Shown in pieces: positions 1-11,138 of a DNA stretch of 64,000 bases; the first letter of the stretch is position 1, and the number at the start of each line of letters is the position of its first letter. Under the pieces are notes generated by a model. The model was not told the DNA's origin. It made no database searches and was given only the letters and a program-made list of their open reading frames with translations. The stretch spans positions 1,488,001 through 1,552,000 of the forward strand of contig NW_025954962.1 in the NCBI RefSeq assembly GCF_022376445.1, read 5' to 3'. The stretch is from Fomitopsis serialis (lineage: Eukaryota > Basidiomycota > Agaricomycetes > Polyporales > Fomitopsidaceae). The position numbers and the translations under genes are program-made.

Positions 1-1538
1 TTCTCCTCGCTGTGCGCCGTTTCACCGCAGATCCGGCACTTTTCGGCTCCGTGGCAGCGCGATCGTGTGTGCCCGAAGTCCCAGCATCGCCCGCACTGTA
101 ACACCGGGGGTTTGTCAGCGTAGCGTTTAACGTCTGCGAACTGGCCTGCTATGGCCATGTTCTTCACTCGGTTCACCAAGTGGTCGGCGTCGGCTTGTGT
201 TTTGAGGGCGAGGACGACGGACGAGAATGCTCTGGTCAGTAGGTCTCCCCTGTGTCTCATCCAGCGTGGAAGATCCCATACTGCCATCTTGGCATAGTCC
301 GGGTTCAGGCTCCGGAGTTCCGCCTCTACCTCCTCCGGAGTTGCGATATCTCCCGTGCTATCGTTGTGCGTGCGGACCCCGTTTAACTGTACCTTAAACC
401 ATTTCTCGTCCGCCCGTATCCTTGTCGCTCGGTCACCTGCGAAGAATCCTACAAAACTGGGCGCGAAAGGAGCAAGCTCCCCTGCCGACAGGTCAGACCG
501 CGTGAAGATGATGCAGTTGTTGTGGGCGTTGAACTTCACGTTCACCACCCACAGGTGTTTACTCTCGTTGCTCCCTCTGAGTACCTCGTTGATGTACTTT
601 ACGATCTCCACTTCGCTCGGCCTCTCCTTCTCCGTCGGGCCGTCCTTCATCTCCACTATCAAGCGCGTGTGATGGTGCGCTGACAGCGGGTTGAGCGACT
701 GGCGTGGCGGTGCTCTCGGCTTCGGTTTGATGGGTTGTGAGGTCGCTACCACTGTGCGGACTGTCGGCCTGTCCCTCGTGGTTTTGGTGGTCGTCGTCCT
801 TATGGTGGCTGTGTCGTCCTCTGAATAGATGGTGTCGGGGGTGGAGGTTGGGTTCCTGGCCTCCATGGCGTCCATCCGAGTCGCCAGTCTATCGATCGTC
901 TTCGCTATGCTGTCCAGTAGCTTCGTTTCGGCGCTTGCGGTGGGCGGCGTTGGCGACGCCGGCCTAGTCGTTGGGACTACCTGCGGTTCTCTCGGTTTGG
1001 TGAGTCGTTCTGCAATGGTTTCAGCGTGTTCGGTAACCGTGGTTGTGTACTCAGCATGGATGGACATCTCTTCTAAGAGGGATGCCGCACGTCCTAGTGC
1101 CTCCTCAAGGAGGATCATATTGCGCATGCTCTCGTCTCCCTTGTTCTTCTTTGGGCTGAACAGGTCGTCAGTGTCCTCGATCATGTTCACGTCTGTGGTC
1201 TTTCTGCTCGGTCTTGGGGTCGGCGACTCCATACTCGCCCTTTCCTCCTCTGTCTCATTTTCCTCGATGCTATCGGTCTCATAGGTTTGTTCTATGCCTA
1301 ACATGGCAGCTGCTGGTGGTTTGGGGGATCGTCTGATAGTCTTAGAGATTTTTTCGAGGACGGTTCGTCCCCGACTCGGCGTCGTCGGAATTGGCGCCGG
1401 GTTCTCAGACTTCCCTCGCGATTTTCCCTCAACCTGGTGTCCTTGGCTCTTTGGATCGCCCTCGTGCGTGCGTGTAGGATAGGGCTGATGCCTATGATCT
1501 CCACCGACCCCCTCGTGGGTCTCTTTAGCTCTACTCAT
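1..1538 (-). CDS. Gag-like ORF1 of a non-LTR (LINE) retrotransposon, 3' part beyond the window
   Basis: One uninterrupted minus-strand frame starts at the ATG at 1538-1536 (MSRAKETHEG...) and stays open to base 1, about 512 codons. The first 300 residues are low complexity, rich in Pro, Thr and acidic residues. A conserved domain follows (around NEVLRGSNESKHLWVVN and YAKMAVWDLPRWMRHRGDLL). At the left edge are zinc knuckles: CGRCWDFGHTRSRC fits CX2CX4HX4C, and CRICGETAHSEE begins a second. This order is typical of ORF1 nucleic-acid-binding proteins of Tad/jockey-like LINEs in basidiomycetes. The matching ORF2 (endonuclease plus reverse transcriptase) would lie to the left, outside the window. 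The frame has no stop, so the copy may be young. I could not define the 5' end of the element or target-site duplications. Confidence 0.8.
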   Translation of the reverse strand, partial: MSRAKETHEGVGGDHRHQPYPTRTHEGDPKSQGHQVEGKSRGKSENPAPIPTTPSRGRTVLEKISKTIRRSPKPPAAAMLGIEQTYETDSIEENETEEERASMESPTPRPSRKTTDVNMIEDTDDLFSPKKNKGDESMRNMILLEEALGRAASLLEEMSIHAEYTTTVTEHAETIAERLTKPREPQVVPTTRPASPTPPTASAETKLLDSIAKTIDRLATRMDAMEARNPTSTPDTIYSEDDTATIRTTTTKTTRDRPTVRTVVATSQPIKPKPRAPPRQSLNPLSAHHHTRLIVEMKDGPTEKERPSEVEIVKYINEVLRGSNESKHLWVVNVKFNAHNNCIIFTRSDLSAGELAPFAPSFVGFFAGDRATRIRADEKWFKVQLNGVRTHNDSTGDIATPEEVEAELRSLNPDYAKMAVWDLPRWMRHRGDLLTRAFSSVVLALKTQADADHLVNRVKNMAIAGQFADVKRYADKPPVLQCGRCWDFGHTRSRCHGAEKCRICGETAHSEE

Positions 1539-2083
1539 CTACCGTTTACCTCTTTTTTCCGAGCGTGGGAAAAATCGAGATAGATGTGGTATGGGGAAGA
1601 GGAGCGTTTTTTTTTCCCGGGCTGGGTCTGAAGATATGATGGGCAGTGATGCCCGACTCGGACGCATCACAGCAGCGCGGAGCGAGGGTGCGTCGCAGGT
1701 GCGTCGACTCTGCGAAGCTCCCCAGAGGCGGCGACACCGGCCAGCCAGTCGCACGCCCCTCGCTGCGATCGCCGCCAGCCAATCCGGGCAGCCCGCCTGC
1801 CTTGCATGGATGTGCCATCACCCGCCGCCTCCCGCGCCTATCACCTCCCCAGCCTTCGCAGCTTCTCGATCGGCAGGCACCTGCGATCATCGTCTCCAAT
1901 ATACATACGCCATAACTCACTAGACTATCTTATGCGGTATATGTGTACTCCTACTCTATGCAAGAACGAACGTATGCGGGTGCAGATGCAGATACGAAGC
2001 GGAATCATGCTGCCAGTCCAGTCCAAGTGTACACGAAATCAATAAATCAATCCACCTTCCCGCTTTCCGTTCCGCACACCATC
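1539..2083. other. Intergenic region between the LINE ORF1 and the Sec7 gene
   Basis: No gene is supported here. It should hold the 5' leader of the LINE on the minus strand and the 3' untranslated region of the Sec7 gene. A run of eight or more T residues lies near 1609. Overlapping short frames in both directions look like noise. Confidence 0.4.
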
Positions 2084-5000
2084 CTACACATCCAACATCG
2101 TGAACGTCTCCATCGTCCGTCCGTACGCACGCCTTTCCGGCGCGCCAGCACTGGGCGACGACGGCGCCGTGGCGGTCGCCTCCGAGATCGTCTCGCTGCC
2201 GCTCCGCCCGTGCTTCCCAAACAGCACAGAAATCCGCAGGTCGGGCGGAAGCTTCACCAGCGACACTCGCTTCGCGGCCCGAGTCTTGTTCCATTCTTCC
2301 GCCTGCTCTTCCTGCATCTCAGGCGCAGTGTAGAACTTCTCGTGCCCACCGCCATCGCTCGCGCGATGGCCCGACGCGGCGCTCTCCACGGAGCTTTGGA
2401 CCTCCACCGGGAGAGGCTCGACCCGCGGCTGCTCATGCACATCAGGGAACGGGAATTCCCTGCTCATCGAGTTCGACGTGTCCAGCGGAGACGTCGTCGG
2501 CGAGTCGAACGAGTGCGCCTCGTGTACCCCTCTCGCGTCCAGGAACGCAGCACACCCCGGGCTCATGTCCTGCCACTCAACACTCGACTGCGCAGAGTGG
2601 AACGAGTCGTCTCCAATAGACTCGTCCCTCCCCTGTGAGATCGCAGACGTGCTCGCAGAGTGGGGAACACTGAGAGGCGAGCTCACGGCCGACGGACCCG
2701 AGCGCACCGGCACAGACGCCATCGTCCGCGGCCGCTTTTGTCTGTCCACCTCCTGCGAGGCAAGCCGGTCCGTCGCCGCGCGCATCGCGATGCGTTTCGT
2801 GCGCTCCCAGTCGCGCTCGCCCGCCTGCAGGTCGTCCGCGAGCACGTCGCGGTAGCACACGAGCTTCTCGATCTCGAGCCGCGCCTGCATGATCCGCTTC
2901 GCCACGCCTTGCACCGCGACCTGCACGCGTTCCCGCGTCGCGCGCTGAAACGGAGTCAGCACCGCCAGGTTCCGCACGAGCCGCATCTCTGTCTCGAGCT
3001 GCGTCTGCGCGGTCGAGATCCGCTCCTCGAGGTCGTGCAGCTTTCTTCGGATGACGTCTGAACGAGACATCCGGCGAGAGCGTTCGCCGGAGTGCGAATT
3101 TGCACTGTGCGAGCCTGAGCCCAGTGGAATAGGAGAGGATCGCGGTGTGGATGACTCCAGGCTGAGTGTGCGCGGACGTGCGATTGACTTGCCATTCGGA
3201 TTCTCGGCGGACCAGCGTGAGGAAGCCGCGAGCTCCGTCTTCACCTGGTCGAACGTCGCCTTGAACAGTTTCGCCGAGCTCTCGTTCACGACAGACGAAG
3301 ACTCGGTAGAGACGGACGACTTCCTCACCGGTGTTGAATTCGGTAGGGGCGCGGCCGGAGACGACGCTGGCGCAGAGGACTGCAAATCGATGTCTAGCCC
3401 GCCGTACCATGTGTGCACGCGCGGAGATACCGGTGTGGCTCGATGCTTCATCTCTCGCACGTGCGAGGCGGCAGCTGCGATGCCCGTCAGCTCGATCTCG
3501 CGATTTGCCATACCCAGCGCGCGCATCCGGATGCCGGTGGTCTTGAACGCGCTGGCATAGTTGATGCAAGAGATCCACTCGTTCATCTCCTGCTCTGCAT
3601 GTGTCTGTAGGAGATAGTGTTTCCCATCAGGTAACACGAGGCGTAGGGTATGTGGGTGCTAGACATCAGGGGTGTCAATCAATTGAACAGGCATGCACCG
3701 AGTTCGCATCACATACCTTCGAATAGGACTTATCGAAGACAGCGACACAATCCTTCACGGAGACGTACTCGTCTGGCTGGGGCATCAGAGGCTGAGAAAC
3801 ATGTCGCCTGCCTGACGCCAACGTCGCCTGGATCGAAGTCACCCAAGACGGGTCGCGGAAGAAGAGCAGATGCGAGCCCGTCAGCACCACACACCATTCC
3901 CGCCACTTACGGTTAATCGCACGCCGGCCACCCTCGACGATGTCTTCTTTCCGCAGCAGCAATCCGACCTTGGTTATCCTCACGGTGGCCATTCCTCCGT
4001 ATGCCCCCAGGGTGGGCATGCCTGCTGTCACTGGCGCCTGTAAAGGACCGGGACCACCTGACACGCTGAGCCCGAAGAACGGTGTGGTTCCGTACTGGCC
4101 TTCAGTGACGATTGCGATGGCGCCCGCCATCGTGAAGGCGCGCAGAAGCTCATCTTCATCCCAAGAACCTCCAGTGCCCCGGTAAAAATAAGGACTCTCT
4201 GGAGGAACGATCGAAGCTACGTTCACGCGCAGGTCGTTGAGCAGATCCTGTATACAGCTCAGCCTTCTGAGCGGAGAAAGATGCGTAGGTCACATACTCG
4301 AGTAATGAGATAATATGGGTCTATCTTGTTGCCCTTGCCTAGCAATGTCGACGAGCCGGGTGTTGGAGGGACGTTGTATACAGACATTCGACGTGCATTC
4401 ACAGGGTCTGGAAGGGTATTGCGGTGGCCATGATCTCCTGAGTCCTCGATGAAGATAAACGGGGCGAAGACGATGTTGTCGTAGAAGCACTGATACCTTG
4501 GTGATTAGTAGATATTCAAGAACAGGAGCGACCACCTTACATCCAATACCTCTGGAGGAACACCAGGGAGCCGCGTATTCTTCATGTAGTCGGCCTTCGT
4601 CATCTTGCGTTTGTTATGCTTGTTGAAGGCATCCGTGTGCAGCATGATCAGGCTGAACGCGAGGATGTACGGATGATCTGCAGTGTTGCTCAGTACCACC
4701 ACAATACTCTCAGGCTATACGTGCACATACCGTCGGACGTGTACATGCTCGGATTACACTGCATGTAACGCACAGCAAACGCCTCGATGACACGGTCAAT
4801 CTGCTGCGTCTCTCGCGGCAAGCCAACTTCCATGAGCAGCTTACGGACCGCGACATCTAACGGATCGCCGCGGAAGTTGAAACGCTCAATGCAAGCGCGC
4901 AGTGCTCTCGCGTGGAATGGGTCCGCGCTAGATATCCAGTCAGGCACCGTAGCATATGGATAGGAACCATTCACTCACCTAGATGCCAAGACAGCAGCCA

Positions 5001-6512
5001 CCTCACCCTTGCTCACAGCCTCAGTGAGTCTATAGACGTATTCCTCGGGCGATTCGTCGTCTACGTTGGGTTTGGTATCTCGAGTGACCGTTTGGATAAC
5101 GATGGGCGGGAGGAGTCGCGACTGGAAGACGGAGAAGCCGACAGCGGCTCACTGTAGGTTGGAGTGTCGTATAAAGGGCTGGGAGCGATGCGAGGTGTAT
5201 GCGCGGTGGGGGAGCTTCCGAATAAGTTCATAGATAGACGGTGAAGGAGCGGGGGTTCGTCTGCGAACGTGGTCGAGTGCAAGGCGACGAAAGGCTCGGC
5301 GATATATGCGGCGATGGTAGTTTGGGAGCAGGTTCTTCTGGATGGGGTAGAGGTCGTTCGAAGGGCGGCGGAGAGGATTTAATGACGCGAGGCACATCAT
5401 GCAAGAATGCAGAGCGAGGGCTTGTAGTCGCGGGATCCGCAGTTTTGGGTCGCTTCGGTCTACGCGTTTTGGTGGCTTGGGTGTCACTGAAGATAGCGAT
5501 GGTACGTCGGGCAGGTGACTATCATCAAAATACTCGGATTTGGAGCTCGTAGGGCGTGTTCTCTCTGAATGTCTCCGACGCAGATCGGCTGATCGCGGTG
5601 TAGACGGACCAGGAGCATGTGAAGAATGAGCGGGCATACTGGCATCATGTAGAAGGGCGATATGGGTTGTAGAGAAGGCAGAGACGGTCTTGGCGATGGT
5701 TCGGCTGTGAGACGAGTAGCGGGAGAGGAATCTTGAGAATCAACTCTCTTGCGCGACCAGAATGAGCTCTTGCGCGACAGAGGCTTGGATGGTGATGGTG
5801 AATAGGCAACCTCCGGCTCCGAGTCAACTGCACGCTCCTTCCCCTTGTCATTGGCTGAGAAGTGGAAGGGGCCGATAGATAGCCCTCTCGTCCGCCTGTT
5901 GTCACGAGCCGGATCAGACAATGCGTTGTCTCGACGGGAAACTGAGCGTCGGGATGGAAGCTCTGACACGTCTCATAGTAGATTGGGGAGAATGCGAGTC
6001 CGGAGGAGTTGGGGGATGGGTATGGAATGGAGGTCGGTAGTCGAGGATGACGCAGAGACAGATCCGGGCATGACATGGGGTAGCCCCAACCCAGCGCTGC
6101 TCGGGCTAGTGTGACAGTAGGCTGAGAGGTCGACGCTGCAAGTACGGGAGAGTGTCGCGCAGGTTGAGAGAAGAGGACGGACCCGAACTGTAGCCTATGT
6201 CAGCAGACAGTCGCTCTCCCATCTCCAAAGTACCAGTCCACGCCCTTCCCGAGACGAGCCAGCCCTGGACAGAGTCACTAGATTCGTTTCCTCGCTCGCC
6301 GAAGGCGTCGGGGGGAGCGCCTTGCTCCTTGTTGAGCCAGAAGACCGGTGAGTTGCTAGACCCAACTCGTCAGACGATAGTCGCGCTGCTGGGGCAACCG
6401 TAGAGAGCGCGTGAGACCCACGCCGCTTCCACAAAGGAAGAGAAAAGAAATGAGTGGACGTGGTCGGCGTCGCGGCGCCAGCAGTACCGCGGTGGTGATG
6501 GACCATTTGCAT
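2084..6512 (-). CDS. Arf guanine-nucleotide exchange factor, Sec7 + PH domains, with coiled coil
   Basis: Multi-exon gene. Supported exons, 5' to 3': 4979 upward (start of Sec7), 4731-4927, 4536-4677, 4298-4496, 3717-4247 and 2084-3658; the introns between them are 39-58 bases. The Sec7 domain is clear. VGLPRETQQIDRVIEAFA carries the catalytic glutamic finger (codon 4810-4812), and HPYILAFSLIMLHTDAFNKH is the second Sec7 signature. A split PH domain follows (KWREWCVVLTGSHLLFFRDP, intron, then HPHTLRLVLPDGKHYLLQTH ending in EMNEWISCINYA). A coiled coil and a Ser-rich tail end at the stop 2084-2086. This order matches EFA6/Syt1-type Arf activators acting at the plasma membrane or Golgi. The Ser/Pro-rich N-terminus (about 5000-6512) is spliced in a way I could not fully resolve, so the start at 6512 is tentative. 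Confidence 0.85.
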
Positions 6513-6993
6513 GCGGACATCTTGCGGGGCGTCCTGGTGCGGAGGTAGTGTAGCGGGCGCGTTGTCGCGATTATGGTGCGATGGCGAAGCCTTGCCAAGC
6601 TAAATTTGCCGACCATACCGAGCCAGCGGTATGCTGGACAGTATGCGAGGCGACTCTGGCGTTGGCGGGAGCCGGGGAAAGAGAGCCAGCGAGGAGGAGG
6701 CAGAGAGCTTGCGGAGGTCCAGCGCGCGGGGACGAAATGGGCAGGCGGGCCCAGGCGTTGCGCCAGAAAAGGCAGGTGCCAAACACGACCCAAAGACACG
6801 CCCACAACGTGACGTTTGCGGTCACGCGAAAGTCACGCGCGCGTGTCGCGTCGATGCGATGGCTGATGGACTCGCGCTGATTCTGTTCTCCCGAGTCCGC
6901 TTCCGATGGTCCGTGGCCTTGCCTCTGTGGCTTGTCCGTGGCCCATCACCATCCAGTGGCTTTGTTCTTCTTTTGGTAAGCTCCCCGAGCGTG

Positions 6994-7001
6994 CATATAA
7001 G
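6994..7001 (+). promoter_or_regulatory. TATA-like box upstream of the 7249 gene
   Basis: CATATAAG lies about 250 bases before the start codon at 7249. That distance leaves room for a 5' leader of roughly 220 bases, perhaps with an intron. Position and match only; no transcript evidence. Confidence 0.4.
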
Positions 7002-7248
7002 GTCGATGACCCCCGCAACCCATCTTTCCCTCAACCAAATACCTAGGAACACTCACTAGCATCCCCCACGCGAAGGCTGGTGCACTCTCCGACAGACAAT
7101 GCAGCGGAGGCTGTCTGACACTTCCCCCACTTCTAGATCGTTGCATATTAACTGCACGCGACACTCTTACGTCCGAGATCTACACCGAGGTTTGTCTTCA
7201 TCCTTCTCTGGCCACGTTTTCGACGCCTCATTGCGTAACGCAGATCCA

Positions 7249-7695
7249 ATGGGAGAGTCCGACCACTACATTCTCAACGTCACGCAGTCCTGGCGAGGCA
7301 AAGACTCGACAGGCAAAGTGTTGCCACTTCACTGGGCCCTCACGATCAGGACCGCCGGCACGGGAAGCCACCCCCACGGCAACATCTATAACGCCGCCGG
7401 CAACATCGACACGTTCTCCTACGAAGTCCTGCACGATGTGCCACTCACTAACGCCAATTGGCGCGGCGACCTAACAGTGGGTACCATCAAGAAAGAAGAT
7501 CTCCCTATGGTCGAAGATATCTTGTCGAAAGTCCCTACCGTCCGCCATGACTTCAAGTGGAACTGTCAGAACTGGATCTGGGCTGCTCTGCGGGAGCTGA
7601 GGTTCAGCAATGTCAGCATCGAGACTCTCACCTGGGAACGCCTGAAGTCTGAGATGGATGATCTCTTGGAGGCCTGGGAGAACGGCGACATCTAG
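7249..7695 (+). CDS. Small conserved fungal protein with a WNCQNW motif (DUF6914-like)
   Basis: Single exon of 148 codons. I chose the ATG at 7249 (MGESDHYILNVTQSW) because similarity to the Agaricomycete family I recall begins there; the upstream in-frame extension is Ser/Arg-rich and looks like leader. Conserved-looking parts are LHWALTIRTAGTG, GNIDTFSYEVLHDVPL, WRGDLTVGTIKK and VRHDFKWNCQNWIWAALREL. No signal peptide, membrane segment or known catalytic motif is visible. Its function is unknown. The family name is from memory and should be treated as provisional. A TATA-like box at 6994 supports transcription. It faces away from the Sec7 gene and converges on PES1. Confidence 0.65.
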   Translation: MGESDHYILNVTQSWRGKDSTGKVLPLHWALTIRTAGTGSHPHGNIYNAAGNIDTFSYEVLHDVPLTNANWRGDLTVGTIKKEDLPMVEDILSKVPTVRHDFKWNCQNWIWAALRELRFSNVSIETLTWERLKSEMDDLLEAWENGDI

Positions 7696-8039
7696 GGCCC
7701 TCTGGACGGTATGACTTACCTTCAAACCTATGAGCGCATTCCAGCACTCACGTCGCCATGTTCAGCCCGGACGCCGTCTTCCGTCTCGCACCCAGTGATG
7801 TGCATAGTGGTGCACCACATGCGACACAACGAAATCGTGGGCTTGTACTTTGTACTAATACGAAATGACATTCCGGTCTCTTGGTTACTGTCTCGAGTTG
7901 GGTCCGCCAATGCATATAGAAAGAACAACATGCTGATCATACGACAACATTCATCGATGTGCCGTGGAAAGTGATGTCCAGATCGAAATTAAACACAGAA
8001 AATTGCAGAGACAAGGCTGGTTACCGCCAGCACTCACGA
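7696..8039. other. Convergent 3' region between the 7249 gene and PES1
   Basis: A 344-base stretch expected to hold the 3' ends of two converging transcripts. No reading frame with recognisable content. Confidence 0.4.
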
Positions 8040-10118
8040 CTATGTCTTAGATCGCTTGCGCTTCTCCTTTTCGATAGCACGCTTCCTCTGCTCTAGGTTT
8101 TGTTTCTGGACAGACACAAATCAGCGACCGGTATTGCGCCATGTAGGTTAAGTTGCTCACCTCTGCCGTGCGCTTTTTCTCGCCATACTTCATACGCTCG
8201 TACAGCTTGCGTTGCTTGTTGCTCATCATCATCTTGTTCATCTCCTGCTCGGCCTCACCGTCCACCTGCGCAGGGGACTTAGCCGCCTTCTTCGCTGCCT
8301 TTTTCGCTTCCTTTTCAAAGGTGCCGTAGTCCACGCCTGCGGCCTCCGCTTCGAGCTCTGCAGCGCGCAGAGCTGCCTCGTCCTCCGCCTCTGCTGCAGC
8401 CTTAAGAGCGGCTTTCTCAGGACGTACAGTCTCCTCCGCCTCGTCGTCCTCGTCGTGCATTGCAGCATCTTCCTCGACCTCTTCTTCATCTTCCATCTCC
8501 GCACTCTCTCCTGCGATGCCGACAGCAGGATCATACGCGCCAGCAAGCTCTCCGAACGGACTGAGATGAGGGGGGAGGGTCTTGCCTTGCAAATACGGCT
8601 CCTCCAGGAGAATCTTCCCGACGTTGATACAGTCCACCACCCATTGCGGCTGAACATACTTTCTTCGCCGCCGCCGCTCCTTCTCCTCCTCCGTCTCGTT
8701 TGACTTTTCCACGACCGGTCGATCAATGATGACATGCGTAATCGTCTCGTCCGTCTCGTCGAATGGCGAGCCACTCCCCGACGACTCCGGCCATCCTATT
8801 CGACCACCGAAGGAACGCACAGTGAACTCGAATATCGGTCGAGGGGTTTCTCGCGACAGCCAGAACGTGTATGGGGCGAATAGTTTTGACGTGGTGGACT
8901 GGGGGATGGCGGCTAGGGTACGTAGCGTCGGCAGTGACGCCGTCTCGTCGAGATTCGATGTAGATGGATGTTGCACGAACTCTTCATCGTCCTCTTCGGG
9001 AACGGCGGAGTCCGCGGCAGGCAGATCTGCGTCTGCATCGCCTTGAGCAGAGTTTGCGATACTCTTGATTGTCTGTCTCACGTCTTTCGTTGAGACACGC
9101 TTGCCGTTGACCTCGACTTCCTTCACTTTCGTCGGAGTAGTAGAAGGCTGAGTCGTGGACTCCTGTAGACGGAACGCCCCAACACCGGCCCCTGATTCGT
9201 CTTTCGCAGCATCCTGAGGAGGCGGGTAAACGAGACCAGCGTCAGTGTAGAGCTTGAAGAAGACGAAGCCCAGGAGAGTCTGGTATAGCTCCAAAAACGT
9301 GAGCATAACCCGAACATCGACGTCCGAAGGAATCTAGGATGTCAGTGCATGAGTAACGGTTTCTCCGAGTACTGGACGATGAAACGTACGTTCTGAGTGA
9401 ACTGATACGGTATAAGCCAAGTTACTGTCTGGTCCATGACCTCGGCCTGATAGTAGACACCCTTGATTGACAAGAAGACCTTCCGCAGAGCGCGAGTGTG
9501 CATAACATAGAGCTGCCATTCTGAAGCAAGTCGAGAGCAATTCTCGATGAGAGTCGGTGCAACCCGTGCATTCGAGGGTAGTGTCGCAAAGAGGAAGATC
9601 ATGCAAAGAGCGTCATCGATGTCTCGGACAGCGTCGACGAAGGTCGGATACCTAACAGGAATGAATGGAACATTCTCGTACTAACGAGGGAAAGGCGCAC
9701 CTCTCCTTGATGATGTGGTCCAGACGGTATACGGGCTTGTTCTCCTCCAAGCTCTTCGCACTGCTCCACTCTCCCCTACCAAGCGCGCGAGAAAGTTTCT
9801 TCGCAAAGGCTTTGTGTTCCCTGAGCTTCTTCAGCACGGGCTCGTGTGCGAGGTAGGCGATGTCCTTGGTATAGTAGAAAGACGTCGGAGCCGACGAGCC
9901 CTTGTTTGCTTTCTTCCTGTTACGGGGTTCTCGAGGGAAAATGCCTACATACAAATAGTTAGAGCCCGAGATAGTGAGCTGATACATCGAGACGCACCTT
10001 TGAGAATGCACAACCTCCGGAAATCCGCCAATGAGCACTGTAGCTTCTTGACTGCGGCAGAGCGGGTAACGTAGGCCTTTGCGGCACCCGCCTTTCCTTT
10101 CTGCCTCAAACGACCCAT
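8040..10118 (-). CDS. NOP7: Pescadillo homologue, 60S ribosome assembly factor
   Basis: The start at 10118-10116 gives [20 protein letters not shown], a typical pescadillo N-terminus. Later exons encode the pescadillo core ([72 protein letters not shown]). A BRCT domain follows ([20 protein letters not shown] to [17 protein letters not shown]). The tail is acidic, then lysine-rich, and after a short intron near 8105-8160 ends KEKRKRSKT and a stop at 8040-8042. NOP7/PES1 is the scaffold of the PeBoW (Nop7-Erb1-Ytm1) complex, needed in the nucleolus for 27S pre-rRNA processing. No frame breaks were seen. It is divergent from SmD2 with 193 bases between start codons. Confidence 0.95.
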
Positions 10119-10311
10119 CTTTGTTATGAGGATGTGAAGCGGTAAGACGGAGCTGATGAGAGCAAGGTGAGGATGCAAGAAAAGGCTGAGCGGGGAGAGC
10201 GCCGGCGACCAATCGGGGATCGAGATCCCAAACTTTTCGACCACTTGTTTGGTGCGGCAAACACGTTCCGCCTCAGCTCGCGACCTCGTCCTCCACCATC
10301 CGCAGGACAAG
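10119..10311. promoter_or_regulatory. Shared divergent promoter, NOP7 / SmD2
   Basis: Only 193 bases separate the two start codons, so both core promoters must lie here or overlap. No TATA box is evident, which fits constitutive housekeeping genes. Inferred from position. Confidence 0.55.
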
Positions 10312-10910
10312 ATGAGGTGAGTAAATCTCGGCAACTGTCATCGGATCCTGTCTGACGACTCTCGCAGCCAGTACGTACATGTGCCTAAGTCCGAGCTCGA
10401 CGAGGCGCAGCTGCGCGCCCTCGAGGAACATGAGATCAGCCAAGGTCCCCTCTCCGTGCTCCAGCAGGCCGTACGGAATCATACGCAAGTCCTCATCTCC
10501 CTGCGCAACAACAAAAAACTGCTTGCTCGTGTCAAGGCTTTTGACAGACACAGCAACATGGTGCGTAGCGGTACACGTGCAGATTTCTCCCGGAGACTCA
10601 CTATCTTGCAGGTCCTTGAGAACGTCAAAGAGGCAAGTCGCGTCGATCGTTTCGTTCTTCTGCATTCGCTCATGCATTCTGGGCCAGATGTGGACCGAGA
10701 CGCCGAAGGGTAAGAACAAGAAGCCCGTAAACAAGGACAGGTTCATCAGCAAGATGTTCCTCCGGTGAGTTCATCGTGTTTAGTTGTGATCCCCACTGTC
10801 CTGAGTGCTGTCGTTTTTAGTGGTGACTCGGTCATTCTCGGTGAGTCTTTCAATACGCTCCTAGTCCATGGGATTCTAATGCGCTCTTAGTCCTGCGTAA
10901 CACCGCGTAG
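10312..10910 (+). CDS. SMD2: Small nuclear ribonucleoprotein SmD2
   Basis: Six exons: 10312-10316, 10368-10560, 10612-10632, 10688-10764, 10821-10840 and 10891-10910, totalling 336 bases and 111 residues, the usual SmD2 size. The first exon is only five bases (ATGAG) and the last two are 20 each. The protein reads [20 protein letters not shown], then [73 protein letters not shown] and RNTA. The Sm1 and Sm2 motifs are intact, including the RGDSV loop. SmD2 belongs to the seven-member Sm ring of U1, U2, U4 and U5 snRNPs. The third intron (10633-10687) starts with GC rather than GT. Confidence 0.95.
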
Positions 10911-11138
10911 CTGCCATAACACCGGCTGTGCTCTATGCTGCGTTCGCGCGCTGTCGTGCGAGCCATCCCAATATTCCGCGGGCGCGAACCTTCTTGTAAA
11001 TTTGGAGACCTGTAAGAACTGTATAATACATTTCATTCGCTACGCTGAACGTCCGACACTCCGAAGTGGCCGCCTGTTGCTACTTCGCCATCACTCTTGC
11101 ACATTCTCCGTCCTTTGAGACGCTGTCATTTCCAGACA

